A stretch of 64,000 nt of DNA from positions 102,353-166,352 of the forward strand of contig DASXVO010000081.1 of the NCBI GenBank assembly GCA_036504215.1, in the 5' to 3' direction. Position 1 is the first letter of the stretch. Each line of letters opens with the position of its first letter. The translations under genes and the position numbers were made by a program. This DNA is from Vicinamibacterales bacterium. Lineage in GTDB: Bacteria > Acidobacteriota > Vicinamibacteria > Vicinamibacterales > Fen-181. Under the pieces are notes generated by a model. It had not been told where the DNA came from and ran no database searches. It saw nothing but the letters and a program-made list of their open reading frames with translations. Shown here piece by piece: positions 1 to 8,223 of the stretch.

Positions 1-775
1 ACAGCCAATCGACGAACTGTGTCGCAAGGGCGAACTGCACGCCAGGGTGCGTGTCCGGGCTGACGGCCATCACGCCGTACGGGTTGCGGAGGCTGGCGTC
101 GCGATTCTCGGCCAGTGTCCTGCCGCCCACGAGCACGCGCAGGCCCTGCAGTTTGTCGCGCATCGACAGCCAGGTGCCGCGATCGGTGAGCGTGTACGCC
201 TTCTGCTCGCGCGCGACCATCAGCGTCTCGCCCATGCCTTGTCCCAGCGACCGGTACCACGGGCCCGACGGTGAAATCTTCGCGCCGGCCCAGACGCCGA
301 GTTCAGCCGTGTGCGTGCCCGACTTGTCGCCGCGGCTGACAAATGGCGCCTGCGCACGAGCGATTGCCGTCAACGCCTCGCGCGCCTGCGCCAGCGTCCC
401 GATCTTCGCCGGATCGTCGACGGGTCCGACGATGACGAAGTCGTTGTACATCACGTCGTGGCGGTCCCTGGCGTGACGCTCGGCCACGAACTGCTCCTCG
501 GCCTTCCGGCCGTGTACGAGCACGACGTCGGCATCGCCTCTGCGGCCAATCTCGAGCGCCTGGCCTGTGCCGACAGCGATGACGTCCACGCGGCAGCCGC
601 AGATCTTCTCGAACGTGGGGAGAATCGCCTGCAGCAAGCCCGAGTCGGCGGTGCTGGTTGTCGTCGCGAGGCGCAGCACATCTGGAGCCGGTGCGGCGTG
701 GCCGGCGACTGCGCCACCGACGAGCGCCGCGACGAGCGATGTGAGGACGAGGCACGAGAGCCGGATGCGAGTCAT
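1..775 (-). CDS. tupA: TupA-like tungstate ABC transporter substrate-binding protein (C-terminus cut by window edge)
   Basis: Periplasmic binding protein that would deliver tungstate (or molybdate) to an ABC importer. The ATG at 775 opens a signal peptide of about 27 residues ending GHA. A TTTSTADSGLL segment follows at about residues 38-48, then VGTGQALE and NDFVIVGP, all typical of the TupA family. About 258 residues are visible and the frame is open at base 1, so only the extreme C-terminus is missing. The permease and ATPase would be expected beyond the left edge. TupA and PstS-like proteins are related; the N-terminal motif and the VIVGP segment favour TupA. Confidence 0.85.
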   Translation of the reverse strand, partial: MTRIRLSCLVLTSLVAALVGGAVAGHAAPAPDVLRLATTTSTADSGLLQAILPTFEKICGCRVDVIAVGTGQALEIGRRGDADVVLVHGRKAEEQFVAERHARDRHDVMYNDFVIVGPVDDPAKIGTLAQAREALTAIARAQAPFVSRGDKSGTHTAELGVWAGAKISPSGPWYRSLGQGMGETLMVAREQKAYTLTDRGTWLSMRDKLQGLRVLVGGRTLAENRDASLRNPYGVMAVSPDTHPGVQFALATQFVDWL

Positions 776-1150
776 GAGCGTTGGCCAGAATCAGGATGCT
801 GAGTGCGCGCCGAGCCGGACCGGCGGGCCGAGAGTGCAACAGGGCTTTGTACCGAGCGGCGGGCAGTTCTGTCAAAGTGGATACGTCAGAACGATCGATT
901 CTCAGCGGTTTTTGTCGATTCTCTCTTCCCCTTCCTCCTTCATCCTTCCTCCTTCATCCTTCCTCCTTCCTCCTTCCTCCTTCCTCCTTCATCCTTCATC
1001 CTTCATCCTTTCTTCTTCCCTCTTCCTCCTTCCTCCTTCATCCTTCCTCCTTCATCCTTCATCCTTTCTTCTTCCCCCCTTCCTCCTTCATCCTCCGCTG
1101 GTTTTGGAGTAGGATCCCGGCTGTTCCACACTGCCAACATGGAGTGTCCC
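776..1150. other. Intergenic region between divergent tupA and amidohydrolase genes
   Basis: This 375-bp gap separates divergently transcribed genes and should hold both promoters. Its right half (about 921-1096) is a C/T-only tandem repeat, listed separately. The left half is ordinary mixed sequence, and I see no convincing -35/-10 pair or RNA gene in it. Open reading frames that run through the repeat into the amidohydrolase are low-complexity artefacts. Confidence 0.6.
921..1096. repeat. Degenerate heptamer array, units TTCCTCC / TTCATCC
   Basis: Roughly 175 bp made almost only of C and T on the plus strand. The 7-bp units TTCCTCC and TTCATCC alternate irregularly, and longer runs such as TTTCTTCTTCCC interrupt the register twice. 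The array ends about 40 bp before the amidohydrolase start. The same units recur at 16461-16498. Strand-asymmetric polypyrimidine DNA of this length could form triplex or slip during replication; that is inference. Confidence 0.9.
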
Positions 1151-2470
1151 ATGCGCCTTCGCTCGGTTCTCGTTGCAGCGTCGCTCGTTGGCGTCAGCGG
1201 TCTGGCACTTGGTGTTGTCGAGGGGCAGGCGCCGGCCAGCGTCTTGCTGAGGCCAGCGCGCGTTTTCGATGGGAGCGGCGGGCCCGCGCACGACGGATGG
1301 GTCGTGTTGGTGACTGGCAGGAAGATCGCTGTTGCAGGGCCCGCGGCCAACGTCCAGATGCCGGCCGGCTCGACGGTCATCGATCTGCCCGGCGCCACGC
1401 TGCTGCCGGGCCTCATCGATGCGCACTCGCACATCTTCCTGCACCCCTACAGCGAAACGCTCTGGAACGACCAGGTGCTCAAGGAACCGATCGCGTACCG
1501 GACGATCGCGGCGGCTATCCATTGCGAGCGAACGCTGAAAGCCGGGTTCACGACCTTGCGCGATCTCGGCACCGAGGGCGCGGGGTACGCGGACATCTCG
1601 GTCCAACGCGCGATAGACGAGGGCCGCATCCCGGGGCCCCGCCTCTTCGTCGCGACGCTCGCCATCGTGGCCACGTCCAGCTACGGGCCGGGGCCGCGCG
1701 GCTTTGCGCCCGACCTGATCCTGCCGAAGGGCGCGCAGGAAGCGAGCGGCACCGCGGAGATTCTGCGGGCGGTTCGCGATCAGGTCGGGCACGGCGCCAA
1801 CTGGGTGAAGGTCTACGCGGACTACGGTCGCGGTCCCAATGGCACGCCAGCGCCCACGTTCTCGCTCGACGAGTTGAAGGTGCTGGTGGACGAGGCACAC
1901 AGCGCCGGCCGCCCGGTTGCCGCGCACGCGACGACCGCCGAAGGGATGCGGCGGGCGGTCCTGGCCGGCGTGCAGACGATCGAGCACGGCTACGGCGGCA
2001 CCGAGGAGGTGTTCCGGCTGATGCAGGAGCGAGGCGTCGCCTGGTTCCCCACGCTCGCCACGGAAGAGGCCTACTCTCAGTATTTCCAGGGCTACAAGCC
2101 GGGCGTGACGCCGCCGACGGCCGACATGGAGCGTGTCAGCCAGGCCTTCCGCATCGCGTTGAAGCTGGGCGTCATCATCGGCCTGGGCAGCGATGTCGGT
2201 GTGTTCGCCCACGGCGAGAACTACCGCGAACTGGAGTGGATGGTCCGGGACGGCATGACGCCGGCACAGGCGCTTCGCGCGGCCACGGCCGTGAACGCCA
2301 AGGTCCTCGGAAAGGGCGAGGAGTTCGGCCGGATCGCGCCGGGCCTGCTCGCCGACCTCGTCGCCGTGGCAGGCGATCCCACGCGAGACATCTCGGCCAC
2401 GCGAAATGTGCGCATGGTGATGAAGGACGGGGCAGTGGTGCATAATGTCGGGCAGCCTGGAGCGCGATGA
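1151..2470 (+). CDS. Exported amidohydrolase (imidazolonepropionase-like, metal-dependent)
   Basis: Secreted member of the amidohydrolase superfamily, 439 aa. The signal peptide is about residues 1-26. Metal and active-site residues are visible in order: DAHSH (H92, H94), the lysine in NWVKVYAD (K220), H259 in AAHATT, H279 in IEHGYG and D348 in GSDVG. This is the binuclear pattern of prolidase/Xaa-Pro dipeptidase and imidazolonepropionase-like proteins; the true substrate cannot be told. The start at 1151 has GGAG six bases upstream; an in-frame ATG at 1139 is less likely because that GGAG would lie inside it. The stop overlaps the next gene (ATGATGA), so the two are translationally coupled. 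Confidence 0.85.
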   Translation: MRLRSVLVAASLVGVSGLALGVVEGQAPASVLLRPARVFDGSGGPAHDGWVVLVTGRKIAVAGPAANVQMPAGSTVIDLPGATLLPGLIDAHSHIFLHPYSETLWNDQVLKEPIAYRTIAAAIHCERTLKAGFTTLRDLGTEGAGYADISVQRAIDEGRIPGPRLFVATLAIVATSSYGPGPRGFAPDLILPKGAQEASGTAEILRAVRDQVGHGANWVKVYADYGRGPNGTPAPTFSLDELKVLVDEAHSAGRPVAAHATTAEGMRRAVLAGVQTIEHGYGGTEEVFRLMQERGVAWFPTLATEEAYSQYFQGYKPGVTPPTADMERVSQAFRIALKLGVIIGLGSDVGVFAHGENYRELEWMVRDGMTPAQALRAATAVNAKVLGKGEEFGRIAPGLLADLVAVAGDPTRDISATRNVRMVMKDGAVVHNVGQPGAR

Positions 2471-3216
2471 TGACTTCCCAAGAAGAAACCGTTGTGCTGT
2501 GGTCGCTTCGCGGGCACGGCCGCGACGTGCGCTGCCTCCGCCAGCGGACACGCGTCGGACTCGAACTGCGCGTGCTCTGGGGCGATGAACTGTTCCTGAC
2601 GGAGACCTTCAAGGATTCCGAGCGCCTCATGACCCGCGCGGACGAGTTCCGATCGACGCTGGAAGCGCGGGGGTGGCGGCGGATGGTGGGAGAGGAATCG
2701 GCCCCGCCATCACCCGGCGCCTGGTTGTCCGATGGCCCGCTCGGCGTCGAGCCTGAAGAAGACGCGGAACTTCCCCCAGTCTCCGACCACTACTATTCCT
2801 CGCCGGACGCGGGCCGGCGGCCGACTGTGCTCATCGTGGACGACGAGACGACCGTGCGGTCGTTCCTGCGGAGCTATCTGGAAGAGGCGGACTACGCCGT
2901 CTGCGAGGCGGGCGACGTGGACAGCGCGTTGAGCGCGCTCGACGACACGCCGGTGGACGCGGTCGTCCTCGATGTGCGGATGCCGGATCCCATGGGGTGG
3001 GGCCGCACGGGCCTGGAGGTCCTGGCGTTCATCCGCCTGCACGCCGCGTTTGCCGCGTTGCCCGTGCTCGTGCTGACGGGACACGCTCTCGAGATCGAGG
3101 AGCAGGACTTGATCCGGCGTCACCGCGCGCACCTCTTCCTCAAACCCGACGGCTATCGAACGCTGCTGCTCAGGCTGGATCAGCTGACGGGCCGGCGCGA
3201 AATCAATCGGCACTGA
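2467..3216 (+). CDS. Response regulator with unknown N-terminal domain and C-terminal receiver
   Basis: The first ~70 residues form a small unrecognised domain, then a linker rich in P, E and D leads to a CheY-like receiver at about 118-245. Receiver residues are in place: acidic pair D125/D126, phospho-acceptor D169 in VVLDV, T in VLTGH and the conserved lysine in FLKPDG. There is no output domain after the receiver, so the N-terminal domain may be the effector. The first codons overlap the stop of the amidohydrolase gene. No cognate kinase is adjacent. An insertion ([12 protein letters not shown]) in the loop after the phospho-site is unusual. Confidence 0.8.
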   Translation: MMTSQEETVVLWSLRGHGRDVRCLRQRTRVGLELRVLWGDELFLTETFKDSERLMTRADEFRSTLEARGWRRMVGEESAPPSPGAWLSDGPLGVEPEEDAELPPVSDHYYSSPDAGRRPTVLIVDDETTVRSFLRSYLEEADYAVCEAGDVDSALSALDDTPVDAVVLDVRMPDPMGWGRTGLEVLAFIRLHAAFAALPVLVLTGHALEIEEQDLIRRHRAHLFLKPDGYRTLLLRLDQLTGRREINRH

Positions 3217-3260
3217 CCGCGGGCCGGGGCTTCGCGGCTGGCGGCTCCGGGCTGCAGATC

Positions 3261-3309
3261 CCTGGCTCCTGGCTCCTGGCTCCTGACTCCTGACTCTTGA
3301 CTCTTGATT
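3261..3309. repeat. Heptamer array, units CCTGGCT to CTTGACT
   Basis: Seven consecutive 7-bp units start at 3261: three CCTGGCT, two CCTGACT, then CTTGACT and CTTGATT. The substitutions accumulate in one direction along the array. It ends 16 bp before the ATG of the epimerase gene, so it occupies the leader of that gene. Confidence 0.9.
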
Positions 3310-3324
3310 TCATTGGAGACGACG

Positions 3325-4467
3325 ATGACCGATCGACGGGACTTCTTCAAGACTTCCGCACTCGTGGCGGCGTCGGTGATGGCACCTGGCGGTGCCCGCT
3401 GGGCGGAGGCCCAGGCCGCGGCACCAGCGGGCGGGCGGGCGTCCGGCAGGATGACGCTCACGTACAAGCCCTTCACCGCGCAGCTTCGTCACGTCTTCAC
3501 GATTGCCTTGTCCTCGCGCAGCACCACGCCGGGCATGCTCACCGAGATTGCCTACAACGGTGTCGTCGGGTACGGCGAATCGTCCATGCCACCGTATCTC
3601 GGGGAAACACAGGAGAGCTGCGCGGCATTCCTGGCAAAGGTCAATCTCTCGAAGTACCCGAATCCCTTCGAACTCGAGACGATCCTCGCAGACATCGACG
3701 CGATTGCGCCCGGCAATTCGGCCGCCAAGGCGGCGGTCGACATCGCCCTGCACGATCTCGTCGGTCGGCTGATGAACCAGCCCTGGTACAACATCTGGGG
3801 ATTCAATCAGGCGCAGACTCCGTTTACGAGCTTCACCATCGGCATCGACACGCCCGACGTCGTGCGCAAGAAGGTGCAGGAGGCCGCCGAGTTCAAGGTG
3901 CTCAAGGTGAAGCTCGGGCGGGACAACGACCACGAGATGATCGAGACCATCCGATCGGTCACGAACAAACCGTTGACCGCGGATGCGAACCAAGGCTGGA
4001 AGGACCGCCAGAAGGCGCTCGACGAGGTCGCCTGGTTGAAGGAGCGGAATACCCTGTTTGTCGAGCAGCCCTTCCCCAAGGAGGCTCCGCTCGAGGACTT
4101 CGCGTGGCTGACCGAGCGAAGTCCGCTGCCGATCATCGCCGATGAGTCGTGCCAGCGGCTCGCGGATGTCAAGAAGCTGCATGGAGCCGTCTCGGGCATC
4201 AACATCAAGCTGATGAAGTCGACCGGCATGCGGGAAGCGCACAAGATGATCGTCCTGGCGCGCGCCCTCAAGATGAAGGTGATGTTGGGGTGCATGACGG
4301 AAACCTCGTGCGCCATCTCCGCGGCGTCGCATCTCTCGCCGATGGTCGATTGGGCCGACCTCGACGGCGCGCTGCTCATCAGCAACGATCCGTTCAAGGG
4401 CACGACGGTCGTGGATGGGAAGGTCACCCTGGGCCCGGTTCCTGGCGTTGGGGTGACCAAGCTGTAG
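3325..4467 (+). CDS. Enolase-superfamily dipeptide epimerase, Tat-exported
   Basis: Predicted L-Ala-D/L-Glu (dipeptide) epimerase or relative, 380 aa. The N-terminus TDRRDFFK followed by a hydrophobic stretch is a twin-arginine signal. Enolase-superfamily residues are all visible: KxK at K194/K196 (KVKLG), D220 and N222 (DANQGW), E248 (EQP), D273-E-S and K295 (NIKLMK). Together these give the Mg site (D, E, D) and two acid/base lysines. The ATG at 3325 has GGAG six bases upstream; the longer frame from 3304 begins inside the heptamer repeat and lacks a ribosome site. Export is odd for a usually cytoplasmic muropeptide-recycling enzyme, so the substrate may be different. Confidence 0.85.
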   Translation: MTDRRDFFKTSALVAASVMAPGGARWAEAQAAAPAGGRASGRMTLTYKPFTAQLRHVFTIALSSRSTTPGMLTEIAYNGVVGYGESSMPPYLGETQESCAAFLAKVNLSKYPNPFELETILADIDAIAPGNSAAKAAVDIALHDLVGRLMNQPWYNIWGFNQAQTPFTSFTIGIDTPDVVRKKVQEAAEFKVLKVKLGRDNDHEMIETIRSVTNKPLTADANQGWKDRQKALDEVAWLKERNTLFVEQPFPKEAPLEDFAWLTERSPLPIIADESCQRLADVKKLHGAVSGINIKLMKSTGMREAHKMIVLARALKMKVMLGCMTETSCAISAASHLSPMVDWADLDGALLISNDPFKGTTVVDGKVTLGPVPGVGVTKL

Positions 4468-4478
4468 ACCCTGGTGGC

Positions 4479-4498
4479 CGCGGGCACGGAGGCCCGCG
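4479..4498. repeat. Hairpin with ACGGAG loop, first of two copies in the window
   Basis: Stem CGCGGGC / GCCCGCG of 7 bp closes the loop ACGGAG. The 18-base core GCGGGCACGGAGGCCCGC recurs exactly at 40595-40612. It lies 11 bp after the epimerase stop, so it may also end transcription, but no T-run follows. Confidence 0.65.
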
Positions 4499-4521
4499 AC
4501 CATTGGATCTTGCACGGTGGT

Positions 4522-4540
4522 GGCGGGCTTTCCGCCCGCC
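4522..4540. terminator. Second GC hairpin after the epimerase gene
   Basis: GGCGGGC (4522-4528) pairs with GCCCGCC (4534-4540) across the loop TTTCC. It stands 55 bp beyond the epimerase stop and 17 bp before the -35 of tRNA-His. A T-tract is missing, so intrinsic termination is only possible, not shown. Confidence 0.4.
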
Positions 4541-4556
4541 GACCACGTCTCGTGCG

Positions 4557-4585
4557 TTGCCGGCCAGGCGAGCCGGTGCTAAAAT
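4557..4585 (+). promoter_or_regulatory. Sigma-70-type promoter of tRNA-His
   Basis: TTGCCG at 4557-4562 and TAAAAT at 4580-4585 are separated by exactly 17 bp. Transcription would start near 4592, about 13 bases before the mature tRNA 5' end. Spacing and position fit a housekeeping promoter for the tRNA. Confidence 0.65.
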
Positions 4586-4604
4586 CAGAGGTTCCAGTCG
4601 TTAC

Positions 4605-4680
4605 GGTGGGTATAGCTCAGTGGCAGAGCGCCGGACTGTGGCTCCGGAAGTCGCGGGTTCGAACCCCGTTACCCACCCCA
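4605..4680 (+). tRNA. tRNA-His (GTG anticodon)
   Basis: A complete cloverleaf can be drawn: acceptor GTGGGTA (4606-4612) with TACCCAC (4670-4676), anticodon stem around CTGTGGC giving anticodon GTG, and a T-loop GTTCGAAC. The extra G at 4605 pairs with C at 4677, the G-1:C73 pair specific to tRNA-His. CCA is encoded at 4678-4680. The 3' part from 4636 is duplicated at 8224, marking this gene as an integration site. Confidence 0.97.
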
Positions 4681-4693
4681 ACTTCCTCGCAAC
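4636..4693 (+). repeat. Attachment-site repeat, left copy (inside tRNA-His)
   Basis: The 58 bp from the anticodon arm of tRNA-His to 13 bp past CCA are repeated directly at 8224-8281 with one mismatch (C at 4682, T at 8270). Integrases that use tRNA genes rebuild the tRNA 3' end from the element in just this way, leaving a displaced copy at the far end. Confidence 0.88.
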
Positions 4694-5023
4694 AAAATGA
4701 AGCGTTTGGCAAGTTTGCCAAAGTTATGGACTTTGGTCATGGACTTGACGCGCTTCAGTTTTCTAGGAAAACCGCCCGTTGCGTTCTCGGTCGCTGGCCG
4801 TCACAGGCACGCTCCCGACGCCCGCCTTGGCCTACTTCGGCGTCGAGTTCGATGCCGAGAGGTGTCTGCTTTCCGCGCCAGACTCTTGTTCGATGACGCG
4901 GAAAGACGATACGACGTGGTTCACCGACCATCCCAAGTGGCTGGCCCACTGGACAGGCGCAATCTTGCGATGAATGTTGATTGCGAAACGTCCGGCCAAC
5001 TATGGGAGAGTAGAATACGGCCG

Positions 5024-6034
5024 ATGGCAGGTACGAACAGCATACGTACGGTCGCTTCGGCTTGGTCTCGATTCACAATCAACGGGCTCGCGGTCGCTCC
5101 GAATGTTGTCGGGGCGTGTCACCGCCTGACGGTTCGGAACACGGCCGTGGAGATTCGGTTGCCGAACCTTCCACCGGATAAGCCTCGTCAAGTCGAGGTG
5201 TGGGAAAACGAACGAATCGTCTGTACGGCATGGCAACGTGGGACGCCTCTCTATATTCAGGTCTGTGCCGTCGATGTGGTCGTCCATGCGGCGCAGAGCG
5301 TTCAGATTCCGCCGCTGGCGCTCCAGTCCGTCAATACGACTCTGTTTGACCAGAAGGCGCGTCACCGATTAGACAACATCGTCGCTGGTGCGCAGCAGGT
5401 GGCGACGGATGCAGTTGACTGGTGGTTGCGGACGCTTCGCTGGAAGACTCTCAACGGGAGCATTGGCCAGAGAGAAGTTGCGGGGGCGGACAGCGGATGG
5501 GGAACGTACCTCATGGATGCTCACACCGAGGCACGGTTCTACACGCCCGCTTGCGTAATCAACTTACCCGCTGACAATCCGGTGACCAAGCGCCAGTGGA
5601 ACCGGGCCGGACGGTCACTGGCGAAAGCAGAAGTCGCACCCGTATGGTTCGACTTCATGTTCGACGGCGAACATAGGATCAAGTCCGGAGACCTGCACGG
5701 TGGCATTCTCTGCCTGGCGATAGCCTCGGAAACGGTCATCAGGGCCCTGATGACAAGGCATCTAAGACTCCCGACTAACCAGCACTTCCGGTCGATGACG
5801 GATTTTCTGAACATCCGGCAGATTTTGGACAAATGGCATCATCTCGGGTATTGGGACGCACAGTGGCAAGCGGCTATAGACCTGCCCACACTGAAGAGCC
5901 TGTTTGAACTCCGGAACGCGGTAGCGCATCGCGGGACGACGCGCTTGGACGCTGCCGCGTGCCGCGACATCGCGAAAGTAGTCCGGACGTTTGTTGCTAA
6001 AGCCGCGCCAGCAGCGGACAAACTGTCCGGCTGA
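5024..6034 (+). CDS. Island protein with C-terminal HEPN-like domain
   Basis: Length 336 aa from the ATG at 5024. The frame stays open upstream to 4697, but that stretch crosses the attachment site and reads like noncoding sequence. The N-terminal ~190 residues are unrecognised, with many W and H residues. The C-terminal ~130 residues are helical and end in FELRNAVAHRG, with R297 and H302 forming the Rx4H signature of HEPN domains. That fold covers tRNA/mRNA nucleases in toxin and anti-phage systems but also inactive binding proteins. No antitoxin-like nucleotidyltransferase is adjacent. I infer a defence or toxin-like role only from fold signature and island setting. Confidence 0.6.
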   Translation: MAGTNSIRTVASAWSRFTINGLAVAPNVVGACHRLTVRNTAVEIRLPNLPPDKPRQVEVWENERIVCTAWQRGTPLYIQVCAVDVVVHAAQSVQIPPLALQSVNTTLFDQKARHRLDNIVAGAQQVATDAVDWWLRTLRWKTLNGSIGQREVAGADSGWGTYLMDAHTEARFYTPACVINLPADNPVTKRQWNRAGRSLAKAEVAPVWFDFMFDGEHRIKSGDLHGGILCLAIASETVIRALMTRHLRLPTNQHFRSMTDFLNIRQILDKWHHLGYWDAQWQAAIDLPTLKSLFELRNAVAHRGTTRLDAAACRDIAKVVRTFVAKAAPAADKLSG

Positions 6035-6064
6035 GTTCCGGCCATTGGAAACGGTGGTCAGAGA

Positions 6065-6172
6065 CTACCGCCAGTCGAACTGATTCAGAAGCGCATCACG
6101 TTCGGCCGCGATTTCCGCCAGTCGTGCCTTCGCCCCGAGCCGCGCCAGAGCCTTGATGTCAACCTCGGTCAT
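6065..6172 (-). CDS. 35-residue helical ORF coupled to the zinc-ribbon gene
   Basis: It reads MTEVDIKALARLGAK followed by an alanine-, arginine- and glutamate-rich helix and ends FDWR. The start codon sits inside the last codons of the upstream 212-aa gene (stop at 6159-6161), and GGGAG lies exactly six bases before the ATG at 6172. Position, ribosome site and amphipathic composition support expression by translational coupling. No function can be assigned. Confidence 0.5.
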   Translation of the reverse strand: MTEVDIKALARLGAKARLAEIAAERDALLNQFDWR

Positions 6173-6797
6173 CGTCATCTCCCTGTTCGCCAGCGACCCG
6201 AACGTCCACGATGTCACCGGGCAGTTGCTGGTGGTTGTCCTTGCCGCATTTCGGACAGTCGAACCGGTAGAAGTTCATCTGCGCGAACCCCGGTGTGTGG
6301 GCGCAATCCACCTCAAGCGGTTCGCGGCAATGCCCGCACGCGAACGGAACGACGACAGCCCGGCCCGTCTTCGACGGCGGCTCGGCCACCGGCCCGTCGA
6401 GAACCGACGCGACGTGAAGCAAGAGCGTGTCGGACGTGCCCGCTGGCGCTTCGGGTCGTACCGCGTACCAGTGGTCACCCTCAAGTTGCACCCGCAACCG
6501 CCACTGCTTGGGCGGCGCGGGCAGGTCGGACAGCTTGAGCCGGATGCGCTCGATAACCTGCTTGTCGTCAATCTGAACGGTCCTCAATCCTGAGATGGCG
6601 CCATCCGCCAGTTCGCGAGCATCGATGTAGGTGTCCTCGTCCTTGTTCCGTGTGCGGAGGTTCTTCGTCAGGTCAAGGCTGATGTCGAACGGGTCACCGG
6701 GACGAGCCATGAAGTCCTCAGCGAACAGCGTGGTCGCGTCGGTGAAGTCGTAGGACGCATAGACGATGGTCGAAGTCTTCTTGAGGTTTCGCCACAT
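6159..6797 (-). CDS. Unknown island protein with C-terminal zinc ribbon
   Basis: Length 212 aa. The first ~115 residues form a domain shared with the neighbouring gene at 6829-7269: both have LRTR, YIDA, LADGAI and IDDKQVxER in the same order. A C-terminal zinc ribbon follows with C154-x2-C157 and C181-x2-C184 (CPKCGK), and the tail is acidic (GDDDDRG). The ribosome site GAGAGGG stands four bases before the ATG. Nothing here identifies an enzyme; a nucleic-acid or protein-binding role is possible because of the ribbon. It is the intact member of a tandem pair. Confidence 0.6.
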   Translation of the reverse strand: MWRNLKKTSTIVYASYDFTDATTLFAEDFMARPGDPFDISLDLTKNLRTRNKDEDTYIDARELADGAISGLRTVQIDDKQVIERIRLKLSDLPAPPKQWRLRVQLEGDHWYAVRPEAPAGTSDTLLLHVASVLDGPVAEPPSKTGRAVVVPFACGHCREPLEVDCAHTPGFAQMNFYRFDCPKCGKDNHQQLPGDIVDVRVAGEQGDDDDRG

Positions 6798-6828
6798 GGT
6801 ACCCTCTCGCTGTCAGCGGTCTGCTGCC

Positions 6829-7269
6829 CTAACCCGCTGCCTCGTGGTCCGGTGGAGCACCGTGCATCCGTTCCACGATGCGCAACGTCAGGCACCGATA
6901 GGCTTGCTGCGACCGGTACTCGGGTTCGACCACGAACCAGTGCGGCTCTACGAGTTCAACGAGCAACCGCCACGACGTGGGGTCTTCTTCCATGTTCGCC
7001 ATCACGTCGTTCAGCCGTTCCAAGACCTGCTTGTCGTCAATCTCGACGCTCGACAACCGCTGAATCGCGCCATCGGCCAGACGTTTGGCATCGATGTAGC
7101 TGCCGCCCGATTTGCTGCGGGTTCGAAGATTCCTGCTCAGGTCCAAGGCGATGTCCAAAGTCGCGTTGGTGCGGACGCGGACATCTTCCGCAGAGAGTTT
7201 GCGGCTGAAATCGTGGCCATAGGTGACGCGTGGCAGGTGGACTGCCGTCTTTCTCAGGGTCTCCTACAT
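6829..7269 (-). pseudogene. Paralogue of the 212-aa gene with a stop at codon 2
   Basis: The alignable start is the ATG at 7269, preceded by a strong AGGAGGG nine bases upstream. The next codon is TAG, where the intact paralogue has TGG (Trp), and the frame then stays open for 144 codons to 6829. After the stop the paralogues match (RNLKKTS against ETLRKTA). The copy lacks the zinc ribbon. Without the first ATG, translation would need a rare start (CTG, TTG) or the internal ATG at 7158, which would cut off about 37 residues. I call it a nonsense-disrupted gene; suppression or a sequencing error could restore it. Confidence 0.6.
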
Positions 7270-7372
7270 GGTGCCGTTCCCTCCTGCTCGGCCCGGCGTT
7301 CGGTTCTGCGTCACCGTTACCGCCGAACGCATCGGGCAGAGCTTACCCGAAAACTGGTACACTGCGCGACCG

Positions 7373-8035
7373 ATGCAGGTCACCTCAATCCGAGTGGGCA
7401 AACGCTTCCGTGACGTTGGCGACGTGTCGAGTCTCGCGGAATCGATTTTCCGGTGCGGTTTGCTGCACCCGATTATCTGCGATGCGAATTTGCGGTTGGT
7501 GGCCGGCGCGAGAAGATTGGCGGCGGTCAAGGCGCTCGGCTGGACTGAGGTTCCAGTCCGTGTGGTGAACGGTTTGACGGATGCCGCCGCCGCCATCCGC
7601 GCAGAACGCGCCATCGCCCGTGCCCTTGAACCGCTTGAAGCCGCTGAAGCCAAGGCGCGCCAGAAGCACGGTGGACGGCCGAAGAACGGCAGCACGAAAA
7701 GGTCTGGAAGATTGCCAGACCATTCCATCGGCACCACTCGTGACCGAGTTGGGAGAGCGGTCGGAGTCTCGGGCAAGACCTTGGCGATGGCAACAGCGGT
7801 TGTCGAAGCGGCCGAACGCGAGCCGTTGAAATACGCCGGTCTGCTGCGTCAGATGGATTCCACGGGCAACATGTCAGGCTCATTCCTGAGATTGCGCAAA
7901 CGCCAAGCGGCCGAGCGTCTTGCCGCGCAGCCACCTCCGCCACCCACCGGCCCGTTCGATGTCATCGTCGTTGACCCCGGATGGCCGTACCCCATCCGTG
8001 ACGGCGACGTGACCCAACGGGGCAACACGCATTAG
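7373..8035 (+). pseudogene. ParB-like protein with truncated MT-A70 methyltransferase domain
   Basis: Residues 1-70 are a ParB/Spo0J-type N-domain (SLAESI, GLLHPI, LVAGARRLAAVKALG). A helix-turn-helix-like middle follows (HSIGTTRDRVGRAVGVSGKTL). From about residue 194, PFDVIVVDPGWPYPIRDG is the start of an MT-A70 adenine methyltransferase with DPGW in place of the usual DPPW. The frame stops 16 residues later, right after TQRGNTH, where the family normally continues for more than 100 residues. The fusion is known in phage and plasmid genes; here the catalytic domain is lost. The start at 7373 is chosen because ParB homology begins there. Confidence 0.65.
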
Positions 8036-8223
8036 CCACCATGCTGCCGTGCTCGTGAACCACACCGGTACTGTGCTGTCAGCCGACGCGTTCTCGGAAT
8101 TGAAACGAACTTGAAACCTTGCACCACAAACGACCTCGGGCCGCCCCAGGTCACCCCAGCAAGCGGCCCGACATCACCAGTGGATCCGAGACCACCACTC
8201 ACCGCTTCGACGTCTTCCCGCGG
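8036..8223. other. Debris between the truncated methyltransferase gene and the right attachment site
   Basis: Immediately after the stop a +1 frame continues to 8114 with plausible coding character (HHAAVLVNHTGTVLSADAF then a stop). This fragment may be the end of another gene joined by deletion, or the continuation of the methyltransferase after a frameshift. From 8115 to 8223 I see nothing recognisable. Confidence 0.45.

Noticed and set aside
921..1096. CRISPR array
   Set aside because: Units are 7 bp with no spacers of constant length; no cas genes in the window.
781..1150. N-terminal extensions of the amidohydrolase through the C/T heptamer array
   Set aside because: Low-complexity Ser/Leu/Pro translation in several frames; a signal peptide and GGAG support the start at 1151.
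4697..5023. N-terminal extension of the HEPN-like protein
   Set aside because: It would begin 17 bp behind tRNA-His inside the island border, lacks a ribosome site and reads as noncoding composition.
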